The notes under the pieces were generated by a model. It did not search any database. It was not told the origin of the DNA and saw nothing but the letters and a program-made list of their open reading frames with translations. 64,000 bases of DNA from JABDMH01 sp964428345 (lineage in GTDB: Bacteria > Bacteroidota > Bacteroidia > Chitinophagales > Saprospiraceae), in assembly GCA_964428345.1 (NCBI GenBank), contig CAYRYD010000002.1, positions 209,476 through 273,475 of the forward strand, in the 5' to 3' direction. The position numbers and the translations under genes are program-made. Within the stretch, counting starts at the first letter, position 1. Every line of letters starts with the position of its first letter. This document shows, piece after piece, positions 1 to 9,072 of this stretch.

Positions 1-589
1 AAATCCATTGGATCTCCTGCCCCTTCCATCCCAACTTTTTCATCTTGAATGAAAAGTGGGGCAACCTGGACACCATCAGATAGCTGAGAAAAAGAATGCT
101 TATCAGCAAAACCCAAGGATTGATAAAGGCCGAAGCGCAGTCGGCACAGGATGGACTGTGAGCGATCCAGTAGAGTCCAGTCACAAAAATTGCCGCCGAC
201 GGAATCGGCAGTCCCGAAAAATGGGTTTGCGTACCGTGCATCACATTAAAACGGGCCAGCCGGTATGCACCGGCCAACGTAAAAATAAATCCGCTGAATA
301 CGATCCAGGGAAGTGTGTTCGACCAGTTTAAGCCGGATAACATTTGCCAGTACATGACCCCGGGCAGCACCCCAAAAGATACAACATCGGCCAGGCTGTC
401 CAGATCACCACCCAACGGATGGTTTTGACGGAGGACCCGGGCCATCAGGCCGTCAAGGAAGTCAAAAGCGAGTGATAAGCCAACGCAAAAAGTGGCCGTA
501 TAAGGTTCTCCGGTAAAGACAAACACGATGCCCAGGCAACCGCTCAACAGATTGAGCAGGGTGAGTATATTGGGAAGCATCGGCAGCAT
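1..589 (-). CDS. pssA: CDP-diacylglycerol--serine O-phosphatidyltransferase, partial
   Basis: Makes phosphatidylserine from CDP-diacylglycerol and serine in the inner membrane, the committed step to phosphatidylethanolamine. Reading the minus strand from an ATG at 589 gives about 196 residues with no stop before the window edge, so the C-terminus is missing. The full CDP-alcohol phosphatidyltransferase signature is present: D43, D46, G47, A50, R51, G60, D64, D68. The N-terminal NxLTLLNLLSGC segment is typical of PssA rather than PgsA. Several hydrophobic segments follow. Two in-frame stops lie just before the chosen ATG; an alternative ATG is at 580. The family assignment rests on the complete signature; serine specificity is inferred from overall resemblance. 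Confidence 0.9.
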   Translation of the reverse strand, partial: MLPMLPNILTLLNLLSGCLGIVFVFTGEPYTATFCVGLSLAFDFLDGLMARVLRQNHPLGGDLDSLADVVSFGVLPGVMYWQMLSGLNWSNTLPWIVFSGFIFTLAGAYRLARFNVMHGTQTHFSGLPIPSAAIFVTGLYWIAHSPSCADCASAFINPWVLLISILFLSYLMVSRLPHFSFKMKKLGWKGQEIQWI

Positions 590-902
590 ACCCCAAATCT
601 ACTAAAAGAAGCTGATGCCCCGATGATCTGTTCCATTTCTGACTATAAGCTGAGAAAGCCTGTAAAATTTGATGATGGTCCCACAGTTAGTGGTTGGAAT
701 CCCACCGCGTTGAAGGAGATCTTGCTTTCCGAAACAACGGAAATCCTTTTATTTCCGTCTACACTTTCGGATACTGGAAGGATCTAATGAATGAGTCTGG
801 AAACACACATAACATTATTAATTATACGTTAAGACCCGTTGACGGGTAAAACTGCATTTCCGGTTCGATCGTTATCTTTACACGCTATTTTTAAATCTGC
901 TA
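590..902. other. Intergenic region between divergent pssA and the gliding-type gene
   Basis: This 313-bp gap has no convincing ORF. It must hold promoters for both flanking genes. A TATCTTTA at 873-880, one base from the Bacteroidota -7 box, could serve the plus-strand gene, but no -33 element lies at the usual distance. A cluster of alternating arms TTTCCG (726-731), CGGAAA (738-743) and TTTCCG (752-757) allows two mutually exclusive small hairpins. I see nothing else. Confidence 0.5.
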
Positions 903-3900
903 ATGAGGCACTTATACTTCGGTATCCTTTTGTTCTATCCTTTCTGGCTGGTGGCTCAACCCTCCAATGACGAGTGTGTCAATGCGATTGAGTTGACGGA
1001 TATTCGAAACTGGTGCTCCGAGCGTGGTGCCTTCAGTAACAATACAGCGACACAATCACCCGAAACCCTTCCCAGATGCCAGGCGCAGGGAACAGTTCCA
1101 AAAGACATTTGGTTCTCGCTTAAAGCTATCGGTACCGACCTGAATGTGCGTGTGATCGGTGATATTGACCGGGATCCGGGAGGGACCCTGTCAAACCCGG
1201 AAGTCACGGTCTACCAGGGCACCTGCAGCCAATTAAATGAGATTGGCTGCAACTCCGATGCTTTCAATGCCGGTTTTGTCGAACTATTATTGGATGAAAT
1301 TACACCCGGTGTAAATTATCTCATCAGAATCTCCGGAAGAAATAACTCGTCCGGCACTTTCCAACTGTGTGTCAATTCCTTCAACAATGTTCCCGATCCC
1401 AGTTCAGATTGTCCCACCGGAGTGGTGTTGTGTGACAAATCATCATTTGTTGTTGAAGCGTTGACTGGTGCCGGATCGATCCGTGATGAAGCGAGGGGAA
1501 GCTGTCTGGGCGAAAATGGTGTCTCGGAAGAGAGTTCAACATGGTTCAAATGGGTAGCCGGTACTACGGGACCCCTGACCTTTACCTTGACTCCCAGCAA
1601 TCCTTCCGACGATCTGGATTTTGCGGTCTACGAGTTGCCAAAGGGATTAAATGATTGCGGAGACAAAATATTGTTGCGATGTATGGCATCCGGGGAAACC
1701 ATCGGATGTCCATCCAATGCCTGGCAGCAATGTAGCGGACCCACCGGATTGAACCTTCAATCGACAGATGAAACAGAAAGAAGCGGATGCTATGGAAGCT
1801 CACATCCCTGCCTGATCCCAGGTCCTGACGACGACAATTTTGTCGCTGCCATTCAGATGGAAGCTGGTAAAGCTTATGCACTGATTGTGAACAATTTTAC
1901 CCAATCCGGCAGTGGTTTTACCATCGATTTTGGCGGTACCGGCGAATTTCTTGGCCCGGAAGCCGACTTCCTCACTGACGATCTCGATGGCACCGTTTGT
2001 TTTGGCGATCCGGTCACCTTTTTTGATCAGTCTACCTTTGGAGATCTGAGTATCCGGGAATGGAACTGGAATTTCGGAGATGGCGGCGTTCCGCAGCAAA
2101 TCACCGGCCCCGGACCGCACCGGGTCAAATATGCCACCGGTGGTGTAAAGTCCATCGCCCTGACGGTCGAAAGTGAAACGGGTTGCCTGGTAACCACTAT
2201 CGGTACAGTGATCGTAGAAGAGCCTTTCGATATCCAGGCTGATATCGTGCATCAGACCTGTCCGGAATCGACCGATGGCAGTATTACCCTGGAGGTGAAT
2301 AGCAGTAGCAGCATCACCAGCATCCAGTGGGATAATGGTCAGACAGGTCGCGTCATACAAAACCTGACTCCTGGTGAATATACCGCCATCATCACCAACT
2401 TCAACGGGTGCGATACCATGGTTCGCTATACGGTCGAAGCTCCGATGCCCCTCGAAATCGAAGAGATCATTACCCGTCCTAGCTGTGGAGGTGGCGCGGA
2501 CGGCAGCATCACCCTCAATGTCAATGGTCAGGCCCCCCCCTTCATGTTTAATTTCAACCGCGGTGGTGGTTTTCAGGCCGGCAATTCACTCAACGGTCTG
2601 CCGGCTGCCATTTACAATATTGACATCCAGGATGCCAACGGTTGTATCACCGAAGTAACGGTACCCCTGGGTGAGATCAGCATCGAACTCGATCCGGACT
2701 TTGACCCCGTCACCCCACCCACCTGTTTCGGATTCAGAGATGGCCAGGTAGAATTGCGGATCATTGATGGCGAGCCTCCATATGCCTATGACTGGCATGC
2801 CGATGGCGGCTATGTCATGAGCAATATTTTGAATAATGTTGGTGCAGGAACTCTTTTTGTAGCCATCAGAGATGGGTTTAACTGTCTGGGGTTCACTTCG
2901 ATCGAGGTAACCGAACCGGATGAACTGCTGGTCAACATCGATACCAGCCATATTACCTGCTTTGGTAAAACCGATGGCCGGATCATTCCGCGGGTGACCG
3001 GAGGAACCGGTGCCTACCAGTATTCCTGGAGCAACGGCACCAATGACTCGATCGCAGAAAATCTGGGGCAAGGTCAGTATTTTGTGACGGTCACCGATGC
3101 CAACGGATGTCTAACTCCCGGAGCGGCCATGGTAACCGAACCACCCCGTTTGGATATTTTGATTGACAGTACGCTTGATGTGGTTTGCTTCGGCGATCAG
3201 ACCGGGGCGATTTACTACATGGGTGAAGGAGGAAGTCCTCCATTTACCTATAGCATTGATGGCACTAATTTCCGGGATGCTCTGAGTTTCGAAAATCTAT
3301 CTGCGGGCAGCTACGAAGTAACAGTTAAGGACAACCGGGGATGTACCCAAACAACGATGGTAGAAATCCACCAGCCGGCTCAGCTGATCGTGAATGCAGG
3401 ACAAGACACTACCGTGGATCTGGGTTTCACCGCCCGGTTATTGGCCACCCATCAGCCACTGGGCAAGCCAGTCGTATATTCCTGGTCGCCACCCCAAAGT
3501 CTTGATTGCAATGACTGTCCGTCACCTCTTGCCGGGCCACTTGCCTCAACAACCTTTACGGTTACTATCATCGATGATGACGGATGTACCGCCAGCGATC
3601 AGGTTTCGGTGCTTGTTTTCCTCAACCGGCCGGTATTTATTCCCAACACCATCACACCCAATGGCGATGGGTACAATGACAAACTGGCGGTCTATGGAGG
3701 AGCCGCTGCGCGGGGTGTACGGAGAATTCAGATTTTTGACCGCTGGGGAGAAATGGTCTACGAAGGCCAAAACCTGCCGCTCAACAACGAAGCGGTCGGT
3801 TGGGATGGAATCTACAAGGGGCAACCGCTCAACCCCGGAGTATTTGTTTACGTGGCTGAAGTCGAATTTATTGACAATTCCGTACTCCAATTTGAAGGTG

Positions 3901-3920
3901 ATATAACCCTGATCCGGTGA
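903..3920 (+). CDS. Secreted SprB-repeat protein with gliding-type C-terminal sorting domain (T9SS type B)
   Basis: A 1005-residue surface or secreted protein. A Sec signal peptide covers about residues 1-18, ending FWLVAQ. Two Cys-rich beta-sandwich-like regions follow (about 20-165 and 168-345), then a PKD-like domain (about 350-440, with WNWNFGDGG). Five SprB-type repeats have conserved Cys near residues 453, 526, 607, 686 and 761, each followed by a (T/R)DG(S/R/Q)-like turn. The last 95 residues match the gliding-motility-associated C-terminal domain: FIPNTITPNGDGYND near 913, then an IFDRWG motif. That domain directs export by the type IX system and usually cell-surface attachment. It may be an adhesin; the ligand cannot be predicted. 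Its stop overlaps the start of lptC. Confidence 0.93.
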   Translation: MRHLYFGILLFYPFWLVAQPSNDECVNAIELTDIRNWCSERGAFSNNTATQSPETLPRCQAQGTVPKDIWFSLKAIGTDLNVRVIGDIDRDPGGTLSNPEVTVYQGTCSQLNEIGCNSDAFNAGFVELLLDEITPGVNYLIRISGRNNSSGTFQLCVNSFNNVPDPSSDCPTGVVLCDKSSFVVEALTGAGSIRDEARGSCLGENGVSEESSTWFKWVAGTTGPLTFTLTPSNPSDDLDFAVYELPKGLNDCGDKILLRCMASGETIGCPSNAWQQCSGPTGLNLQSTDETERSGCYGSSHPCLIPGPDDDNFVAAIQMEAGKAYALIVNNFTQSGSGFTIDFGGTGEFLGPEADFLTDDLDGTVCFGDPVTFFDQSTFGDLSIREWNWNFGDGGVPQQITGPGPHRVKYATGGVKSIALTVESETGCLVTTIGTVIVEEPFDIQADIVHQTCPESTDGSITLEVNSSSSITSIQWDNGQTGRVIQNLTPGEYTAIITNFNGCDTMVRYTVEAPMPLEIEEIITRPSCGGGADGSITLNVNGQAPPFMFNFNRGGGFQAGNSLNGLPAAIYNIDIQDANGCITEVTVPLGEISIELDPDFDPVTPPTCFGFRDGQVELRIIDGEPPYAYDWHADGGYVMSNILNNVGAGTLFVAIRDGFNCLGFTSIEVTEPDELLVNIDTSHITCFGKTDGRIIPRVTGGTGAYQYSWSNGTNDSIAENLGQGQYFVTVTDANGCLTPGAAMVTEPPRLDILIDSTLDVVCFGDQTGAIYYMGEGGSPPFTYSIDGTNFRDALSFENLSAGSYEVTVKDNRGCTQTTMVEIHQPAQLIVNAGQDTTVDLGFTARLLATHQPLGKPVVYSWSPPQSLDCNDCPSPLAGPLASTTFTVTIIDDDGCTASDQVSVLVFLNRPVFIPNTITPNGDGYNDKLAVYGGAAARGVRRIQIFDRWGEMVYEGQNLPLNNEAVGWDGIYKGQPLNPGVFVYVAEVEFIDNSVLQFEGDITLIR

Positions 3921-4483
3921 TGCGACTTTTACTTTTCACGCTGGTGGTGTTCATAAGTGGTTGTGTCAATGACCTGGCAGAGGTAAACCAGTTGTTTGAT
4001 GAAACCAGGACCGGTGTGGAAATCGCCAGGGATATCGAAATGCTTTACAGTGACAGTGCCATCGTGCGCATCAGAATCCAGGGTCCTACCCTGTTGCGTT
4101 ACCTGGAGGATGAAAAACCACGGGACGAGTTTCCCGATGGTGTGCATGTTGATTTCCTGGATACCGATGGCAGTGTCAACAGTACCCTGGATGCTCAATA
4201 TGCCGTGCGTTACACCCGGGAAAAACAAGTCATCGTCCGGGCCGACATCAATCAGGGCACCACGGTTGTCCTGCAAAACGACAAAGGGGAAAAGCTGGAA
4301 ACCAGTGAACTGATATGGGATGAAGCCGAATCGAAGGTATTCACCGACAAATTCGTGAAAATCACTAAGCCGGAAGAAATTATCTTTGCCTATGGCTTCA
4401 ACGCCAAACAGGACTTTTCCGAATATACTTTAAATAAAGTGGTAGGCCGGGTGAAAGTCAACGAACAAGAATTCAAGAATTGA
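3920..4483 (+). CDS. lptC: LptC-like LPS export protein (lipoprotein)
   Basis: Probable bitopic or lipid-anchored periplasmic component that receives lipopolysaccharide from the LptBFG transporter and passes it to LptA. The N-terminus has a lipobox (VFISGC). The body is beta-strand rich and polar, and the segment around TRTGVEIARDIEMLYSD resembles Bacteroidota LptC proteins. About 187 residues, normal for the family. The ATG at 3920 overlaps the stop of the upstream gene (TGATG), which suggests translational coupling; a GTG at 3917 is also in frame. The next gene starts 12 bp downstream. The assignment is by resemblance, since LptC proteins share few invariant residues. Confidence 0.8.
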   Translation: MRLLLFTLVVFISGCVNDLAEVNQLFDETRTGVEIARDIEMLYSDSAIVRIRIQGPTLLRYLEDEKPRDEFPDGVHVDFLDTDGSVNSTLDAQYAVRYTREKQVIVRADINQGTTVVLQNDKGEKLETSELIWDEAESKVFTDKFVKITKPEEIIFAYGFNAKQDFSEYTLNKVVGRVKVNEQEFKN

Positions 4484-4495
4484 TTTGCACGGTGC

Positions 4496-5761
4496 ATGGG
4501 TACCCTGATATTTTTTATATTCTTCTTTTTATTGCTATCCGCTTTTTTTTCCGGTTCGGAAATAGCCTTCATCTCTGCCAACAAAATTCGCATTGAACTG
4601 CTTAAGGAGCAGGGGCATCTTCGCGGCCGCATTCTGAACCATTTCTATTATAATCCTCGCGACTTTCTGGGTACGATGCTGGTGGGCAACAACATTGCGC
4701 TGGTCGTTTTTACCGCCCTGATGACCAGGCTGCTGAATCCTTTTATTGCCCCATTCTTTGGCCAGGGGATGGTTCTGGGTTTGGTCAACACCCTGACGAT
4801 TACTATGGTTGTACTGATTTTTGGTGAATTTATTCCCAAAACGATCTTCCGGGTCTATGCCACCAACATGATCAGTATCCTGGCACTTCCGCTCCAGTTT
4901 TTTAAAGTCATTTTAATGCCGCCAACCTGGCTGATGACCAAATTGTCTACCGTGATCCTGCGCATCTTTTTCCGCTCTTCGGGTGAACAAGTGACCCAGA
5001 CCTTTACCCGGGTAGACCTGGAACACTTTATCCAGGATAGTTTTGAAGGTCACGACGACGATGAGATCGACACGGATATATTTAAAAATGCCCTGAAACT
5101 GAAGGAGACCCGGGTGAGAGACTGCATGGTACCCCGCAACGAGATCATCGCTATTGACGAAGACTCTGATATGCAGGAACTGGTTCAGTTGTTCAATGAA
5201 AGCAAATTAAGCCGGATCCTCACCTACAAGGGTGATATCGACAATGTGACGGGCTACATTCACCACCAGCAAATCCTAAAGCAACCTAAACGCATCAAAC
5301 TTGTGATCCTGGAAATACCGTTCGTGCCTGAGGCCATGAACGTTCAGGATGTGATGAATCAGATGTTTAAGTCTGAAAAAAATATCGCTTGTGTCGTCGA
5401 TGAATTTGGCGGCACTGCCGGTATGATCACCCTTGAAGACATTCTGGAGGAAATTTTTGGCGAAATTGAGGATGAACACGACGAAGAAGGTTACATCGAA
5501 CAGCAGATTTCCGATCATGAATGGCTGTTTTCAGGCCGCCTGGAGATGGATTATCTGAATGAAAAATATAAAGGTCTTGACCTGCCAACCGGCGATTACA
5601 ATACCTTGTCAGGGTACCTGGTCATGACTACAGCCAAAATCCCGGAAGAAGGCTCCGTGCTGGAACTCAACGGCTATCAGTTTATCCTGGAGAAAGTAAG
5701 CAGTACGCGCATCGAAACGGTCCGGGTGATCAAGCTACTGGAAAACCACTCTGGAAGTTAA
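4496..5761 (+). CDS. Hemolysin/CorC family membrane protein (CNNM domain, CBS pair, CorC_HlyC domain)
   Basis: A 421-residue inner-membrane protein. The first about 190 residues form the CNNM (DUF21) transmembrane domain with an early SAFFSGSEIAFISANK motif. A CBS pair follows (about 205-325, with RDCMVPRNEI and VVDEFGGTAGMITLEDILEE), then a C-terminal CorC_HlyC domain (about 335-415). Family members are implicated in Mg2+ or other divalent cation efflux, with CBS domains sensing nucleotides. In some Bacteroidota the relative GldE sits with gliding genes, but nothing here proves that role. It follows lptC by 12 bp and probably shares its transcript. Confidence 0.9.
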   Translation: MGTLIFFIFFFLLLSAFFSGSEIAFISANKIRIELLKEQGHLRGRILNHFYYNPRDFLGTMLVGNNIALVVFTALMTRLLNPFIAPFFGQGMVLGLVNTLTITMVVLIFGEFIPKTIFRVYATNMISILALPLQFFKVILMPPTWLMTKLSTVILRIFFRSSGEQVTQTFTRVDLEHFIQDSFEGHDDDEIDTDIFKNALKLKETRVRDCMVPRNEIIAIDEDSDMQELVQLFNESKLSRILTYKGDIDNVTGYIHHQQILKQPKRIKLVILEIPFVPEAMNVQDVMNQMFKSEKNIACVVDEFGGTAGMITLEDILEEIFGEIEDEHDEEGYIEQQISDHEWLFSGRLEMDYLNEKYKGLDLPTGDYNTLSGYLVMTTAKIPEEGSVLELNGYQFILEKVSSTRIETVRVIKLLENHSGS

Positions 5762-5794
5762 CCTGCCTAATTACCGGTAGTATACTGGTGATTC

Positions 5795-6406
5795 TTAGCC
5801 GGTGATTTCACGGGATATGACAATAAATTCATTGAGCATCATAGCAGTGGCACCCCAAACCACCCGGCCATCGATATCAAAATACGGAATGCTCTTCAGC
5901 AGCTGGCCCCGGGGAAGCTGCAAATCGCGCTTCCGTCGGATTTCTTCGGTAAAGAGGAGCGGAATGGGCACCCGAAATGCTTCAGCTACTTCTCCGGGCT
6001 GAGGCGACAGGCTGTGTACCTGATCCGTCACGCCTACCACCGGTGTCACCAGAAATCCGCTGACCGGAATATAGAGATCTGATAAGGTACCCAGGATCTT
6101 CACGTCATCAGTGAGTAATCCAATCTCTTCACGGGCTTCACGGAGAGCACAGGCTTCAATGCTTTCGTCGCAGGGCTCCAGTTTGCCACCTGGCAGGGAT
6201 ATTTGACCGCTATGCTTATCCCGGTTATCGGTTATCCGTCGAATGAGAACCGTATGCAGGATATCCTGATGGTAGTGTAGCAGTAAAAGCACTCCCGCCT
6301 GAATCGCATCTGGAGTTGGATCAAAACTCAACCGGCCGGCATAAGCTGCCATCTGCAGGTGGGCTTCGCGGCCAGGTAAGGGTGAAAGCAGCCGCTTTTC
6401 AAGCAA
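5795..6406 (-). CDS. Nudix hydrolase, CoA pyrophosphatase-like
   Basis: Probably cleaves CoA or a related nucleotide pyrophosphate. The 203-residue protein has a clear Nudix box (GGKLEPCDESIEACALREA, continuing REEIGL). It has the extra residue before the acidic position seen in CoA-pyrophosphatase members of the NUDT7/NudL group, preceded by the ISLPGGK turn. The N-terminus has RPAA-like helical content and a typical VLLLLHYH strand before the box. It is the last gene of the minus-strand operon DUF4271-hemD-nudix, 24 bp after hemD. CoA specificity is a family inference. Confidence 0.86.
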   Translation of the reverse strand: MLEKRLLSPLPGREAHLQMAAYAGRLSFDPTPDAIQAGVLLLLHYHQDILHTVLIRRITDNRDKHSGQISLPGGKLEPCDESIEACALREAREEIGLLTDDVKILGTLSDLYIPVSGFLVTPVVGVTDQVHSLSPQPGEVAEAFRVPIPLLFTEEIRRKRDLQLPRGQLLKSIPYFDIDGRVVWGATAMMLNEFIVISREITG

Positions 6407-6430
6407 AGCAATATAGTCGATCAGCTGACG

Positions 6431-7204
6431 CTATTTTTTGTTGGCTTCCTGGATATATTTCTCAAGTGCCATGGTCATGGATGGTGTTTCGGGAGCAGGA
6501 GCCATAATGTTGATCGTGAGCCCCCTCTCCATGACTGCCGCCCCGGTACTGCTACCGAAAACGGCAATCCGGGTTTCATTTTGTTTAAAATCGGGAAAAT
6601 TTTCATACAGCGACTGGATCCCAAGGGGGCTAAAGAACACCAGGACATCATAAAAAATGTCCCGCAGATCTGACAGATCACTGCTCACCGTACGGTACAT
6701 CATGGCTTCCTTAAAGTTAACCCCAATTTTCTCCAGGTACTCTACCACCGGTTTGGCCCCCAGGTTGGAGCAGGGCAGCAAAAACTTCTCTGACTTATGT
6801 TTATTGAAATAATTCGACAGATCCTCGATATCGCGTTTACCCACAAAAACCTTGCGCTTGCGGTAGATAATAAACTTTTGCAGGTAATGGGCGATGGCTT
6901 CCGAAAGACAGAAATACTTCATGTCCTGCGAAATCTTGATACGCATTTCCTCGCACATCCTGAAATAATGCTCAATCGCATTTTTACTGGTAAAGATGAC
7001 CGCACTGTATTCATCCGGCCGGATCCTGTTTTTCCTGAATTCCTTCTCTGTTACTCCCTCTACATGAATAAAAGGTCGAAAGTCGATCTTGAGACCATAC
7101 TTTTGCTCCAGATTATAATAAGGTGAGCGCTCTGGTTTTGGCTGTGAGATCAGGATGGTCTTGACCTTCTTGTATTTCTTTGCTTCTGCGTTTGATGCTG
7201 ACAT
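6431..7204 (-). CDS. hemD: Uroporphyrinogen-III synthase
   Basis: Closes and inverts ring D of hydroxymethylbilane to give uroporphyrinogen III in heme synthesis. The 257-residue protein has the two alpha/beta domains of the family. Visible signatures are VIFTSKNAIEHYF in the first half, LLPCSNLGAKPVVEYL near the domain hinge, VLVFFSPLGIQSL, and RIAVFGSSTGAAVMERG near the end. HemD is poorly conserved, but this spacing fits and matches Bacteroidota homologues. It sits 23 bp after a DUF4271 gene, a common Bacteroidota neighbour of hemD. The rest of the heme pathway is not in the window. Confidence 0.9.
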   Translation of the reverse strand: MSASNAEAKKYKKVKTILISQPKPERSPYYNLEQKYGLKIDFRPFIHVEGVTEKEFRKNRIRPDEYSAVIFTSKNAIEHYFRMCEEMRIKISQDMKYFCLSEAIAHYLQKFIIYRKRKVFVGKRDIEDLSNYFNKHKSEKFLLPCSNLGAKPVVEYLEKIGVNFKEAMMYRTVSSDLSDLRDIFYDVLVFFSPLGIQSLYENFPDFKQNETRIAVFGSSTGAAVMERGLTINIMAPAPETPSMTMALEKYIQEANKK

Positions 7205-7227
7205 TCAATTTGCTTTGAATGAAAAAA

Positions 7228-8346
7228 TCAATATTCAAAATTGCCCAGGGCAAGTTTTCCAACGATCAATAAGGGTGCGATTTCGGCGCTGCAAAGATAG
7301 AGAAAAAAATGAAATAGGTAAGAACGCACCAACCGGCCCGAAATAAACAATCCTTTGAGCTGCCGGAAAAAATAAAGTAGGACCACAAGCGCAATGCCGG
7401 TCCAGAGGGTCATAATTACCAGTGATTCCGGTCCGAAAGCAATCAATAGGTTGATAGGCAGCAAAGCTAATCCAAGCAGGATGTTGACCAAAATGGTCAC
7501 AAATCCATACAAGCTGGCTTCTTTCTCTACCGGAAAGGCAGAAGCTATGGTCCCCAACGAAAGATGCTTGAGCAGATAAGTGCCCATGACCAATAGTATG
7601 CAAATCAAAAGAACCAGGACAGAACTACCCTCGTACCAGTTGTAAAAGTCAAGAAACATGTAGGTAAAGAATCCGGCATTTAGAAAGAAATGCAGATAAA
7701 ACAACCAATACAGCCAGGGCATGGTTTTGTACTCACGGTAAAGAAACCGCAGGTAATTATCGTTGGCAATAGCCCGGTAAGCCTTTCTTACCAGAGCACG
7801 GTTTACAGCGAGTAATGAGGTTAACAATAAAAGGATCAGTATGGAGGCTCCCAGGAAAATACTGCGGTTTTCGAGCTCAAGATCTGCCGATAATGGCAAC
7901 TTGTGCAGCTGTCCCGCCAGTCCAGACGGCTTTACCAGAAGGGTCCTGGGGTTTGACAAATCTTTCGATACCCTTTTCTCTTTGTCCGTCTTCACACCCA
8001 TCAGGGTTGAAGAGTTGGTATCGGTTGCCTCCGCCAGATTTTCCTCCAGGGGAAGCGGGACAGGTATGGTATCGGATAGCGTATCGCGCTTAACTCCATC
8101 AGCAGCTGTCATGCTGTCCTTGTTGAAGAAAAGAGCGCTGTCGACCGTTGCATTCGAGGTAACAGGTTCTGGTGATCGTATCAGAGTATCGGCCGTCGGG
8201 GCAGATTTACGAGGTATGCGGTTTTTCAGTTCAAACGGATTCTCCTGCTGGCTTAAAACAAAAAGGTTCGTGCCAAACAGCAAAAGAGAGCACAGAATAG
8301 CCCTGATCAGTGGAAAAGCCCTTTTAGATACCAGTGTATAATCCAA
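7228..8346 (-). CDS. DUF4271 domain membrane protein
   Basis: Unknown function; a Bacteroidota-specific membrane protein usually encoded next to hemD. The N-terminus has a signal-like hydrophobic segment ending FVLSQQ, followed by a long polar Ser/Thr-rich linker (about 40-150). A DUF4271 region with about seven membrane segments then follows, including the conserved (F/Y)REYKTMPWLYW motif. The reading frame is open back to a GTG at 8439. However, a perfect -7 box (8366-8373) with a TTTG -33 element lies inside that extension, so I place the start at a TTG at 8346, just before the signal sequence. HemD follows 23 bp downstream. Confidence 0.8.
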   Translation of the reverse strand: MDYTLVSKRAFPLIRAILCSLLLFGTNLFVLSQQENPFELKNRIPRKSAPTADTLIRSPEPVTSNATVDSALFFNKDSMTAADGVKRDTLSDTIPVPLPLEENLAEATDTNSSTLMGVKTDKEKRVSKDLSNPRTLLVKPSGLAGQLHKLPLSADLELENRSIFLGASILILLLLTSLLAVNRALVRKAYRAIANDNYLRFLYREYKTMPWLYWLFYLHFFLNAGFFTYMFLDFYNWYEGSSVLVLLICILLVMGTYLLKHLSLGTIASAFPVEKEASLYGFVTILVNILLGLALLPINLLIAFGPESLVIMTLWTGIALVVLLYFFRQLKGLFISGRLVRSYLFHFFLYLCSAEIAPLLIVGKLALGNFEY

Positions 8347-8365
8347 TCCCTGAGCGATTATGCCG

Positions 8366-8399
8366 CAAAGATAACGATATTGAAACCAGCTTAGGCAAA
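8366..8399 (-). promoter_or_regulatory. Promoter of the DUF4271-hemD-nudix operon
   Basis: On the minus strand TATCTTTG (8366-8373) matches the Bacteroidota -7 box exactly. A TTTG at 8396-8399 lies 22 bp upstream, within the accepted -33 spacing. Transcription would begin near 8358, which rules out the upstream GTG at 8439 as the start of the DUF4271 gene. Confidence 0.65.
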
Positions 8400-8471
8400 T
8401 TCCTCCCTTCTTAACATTCCTGTTGATCCGGATATTCACAGGAGTGGAAGGGGAGTCTTGATGTCCCGGAT

Positions 8472-8506
8472 AAAAAGAGCCCCCCGAAAACCGGAGAACT
8501 CTTTTT
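8472..8506 (-). terminator. Rho-independent terminator after the DUF1573 gene
   Basis: On the minus strand AGAGTTCTCCG pairs with CGGGGGGCTCT (three G-T pairs) around a GTTTT loop, followed by five T. It lies about 30 bp after the DUF1573 stop. The A/T tails on both sides would also allow termination on the plus strand. Confidence 0.7.
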
Positions 8507-8534
8507 GGAGACGCAACTGAATTTTTCGGTGAGG

Positions 8535-8921
8535 CTACTTTCCGGGATCTACTGTACCTTTAATGACCAGAATAAAGGGATCTTCCTTCAAATTGGTAAA
8601 CACCGAAACTGTCTTGCGAAAGGCACCGGGTGTTTTGGCATTGAAAGTAGCCTCGATTTCTGCTGTACTGCCGGCCGGAACAGGCTCAGTAGGATAGTTA
8701 GTGGTCGTGCATCCGCAGGACCCTTTCACATTTTTCAGGATCAGTGGCTGGTCACTGTCATTGGTAATCATGAAAGTGGCTTTTTGAGGGATGCCCTGTT
8801 TAATGGAACCAAAATCGTGTTCCGTCTTGTCAAAATGCAGCAATTCGGCTCCGGTAAAAGCAAAAGCCGCGAATACTACCGGCAGCAGAGATTGCATCAA
8901 CTTAAGAGAATAGGCCTTCAT
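8535..8921 (-). CDS. DUF1573 domain protein, secreted
   Basis: A 128-residue exported protein with an N-terminal signal peptide (about 1-25, VVFAAFAFTGA) and one DUF1573 domain, an Ig-like fold common in Bacteroidota and Planctomycetes. The core motif is HDFGSIKQG, then a GSCGCTT turn with paired Cys, then AEIEATFNAK. The biochemical role is unknown. It is a single-gene unit with its own -7 box and terminator, divergent from the histidine kinase gene at 9073. Confidence 0.88.
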   Translation of the reverse strand: MKAYSLKLMQSLLPVVFAAFAFTGAELLHFDKTEHDFGSIKQGIPQKATFMITNDSDQPLILKNVKGSCGCTTTNYPTEPVPAGSTAEIEATFNAKTPGAFRKTVSVFTNLKEDPFILVIKGTVDPGK

Positions 8922-8950
8922 AGTTTAAGGTTTTAATGAAATGAATGATG

Positions 8951-8958
8951 CAAACCTA
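8951..8958 (-). promoter_or_regulatory. -7 promoter box for the DUF1573 gene
   Basis: TAGGTTTG on the minus strand matches TAnnTTTG exactly, 29 bp before the start codon. No -33 TTG lies at 17-23 bp, so only the -7 half is supported. Confidence 0.5.
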
Positions 8959-9044
8959 CACCAGGTCAGAACAAGGATCCGTTAATGACTTTCAAATGAT
9001 TGTTAATGAGATGTTAATGACTTTTACCAGCCTGGAAAACCGGT

Positions 9045-9052
9045 CTAATTTC
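9045..9052 (+). promoter_or_regulatory. Candidate -7 box (TAATTTCG) for the histidine kinase operon
   Basis: TAATTTCG is one base from TAnnTTTG. It lies 20 bp before the kinase start, with a T-rich TTTT at 9022-9025, 19 bp upstream. Similar TAnnTTCG boxes precede several other genes here. Confidence 0.4.
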
Positions 9053-9072
9053 GTGATATAAGCTGATCGCCC

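Noticed and set aside
56..331. A 91-codon plus-strand frame at the left edge
   Set aside because: It lies antisense to the pssA gene, whose full catalytic signature is intact on the minus strand.
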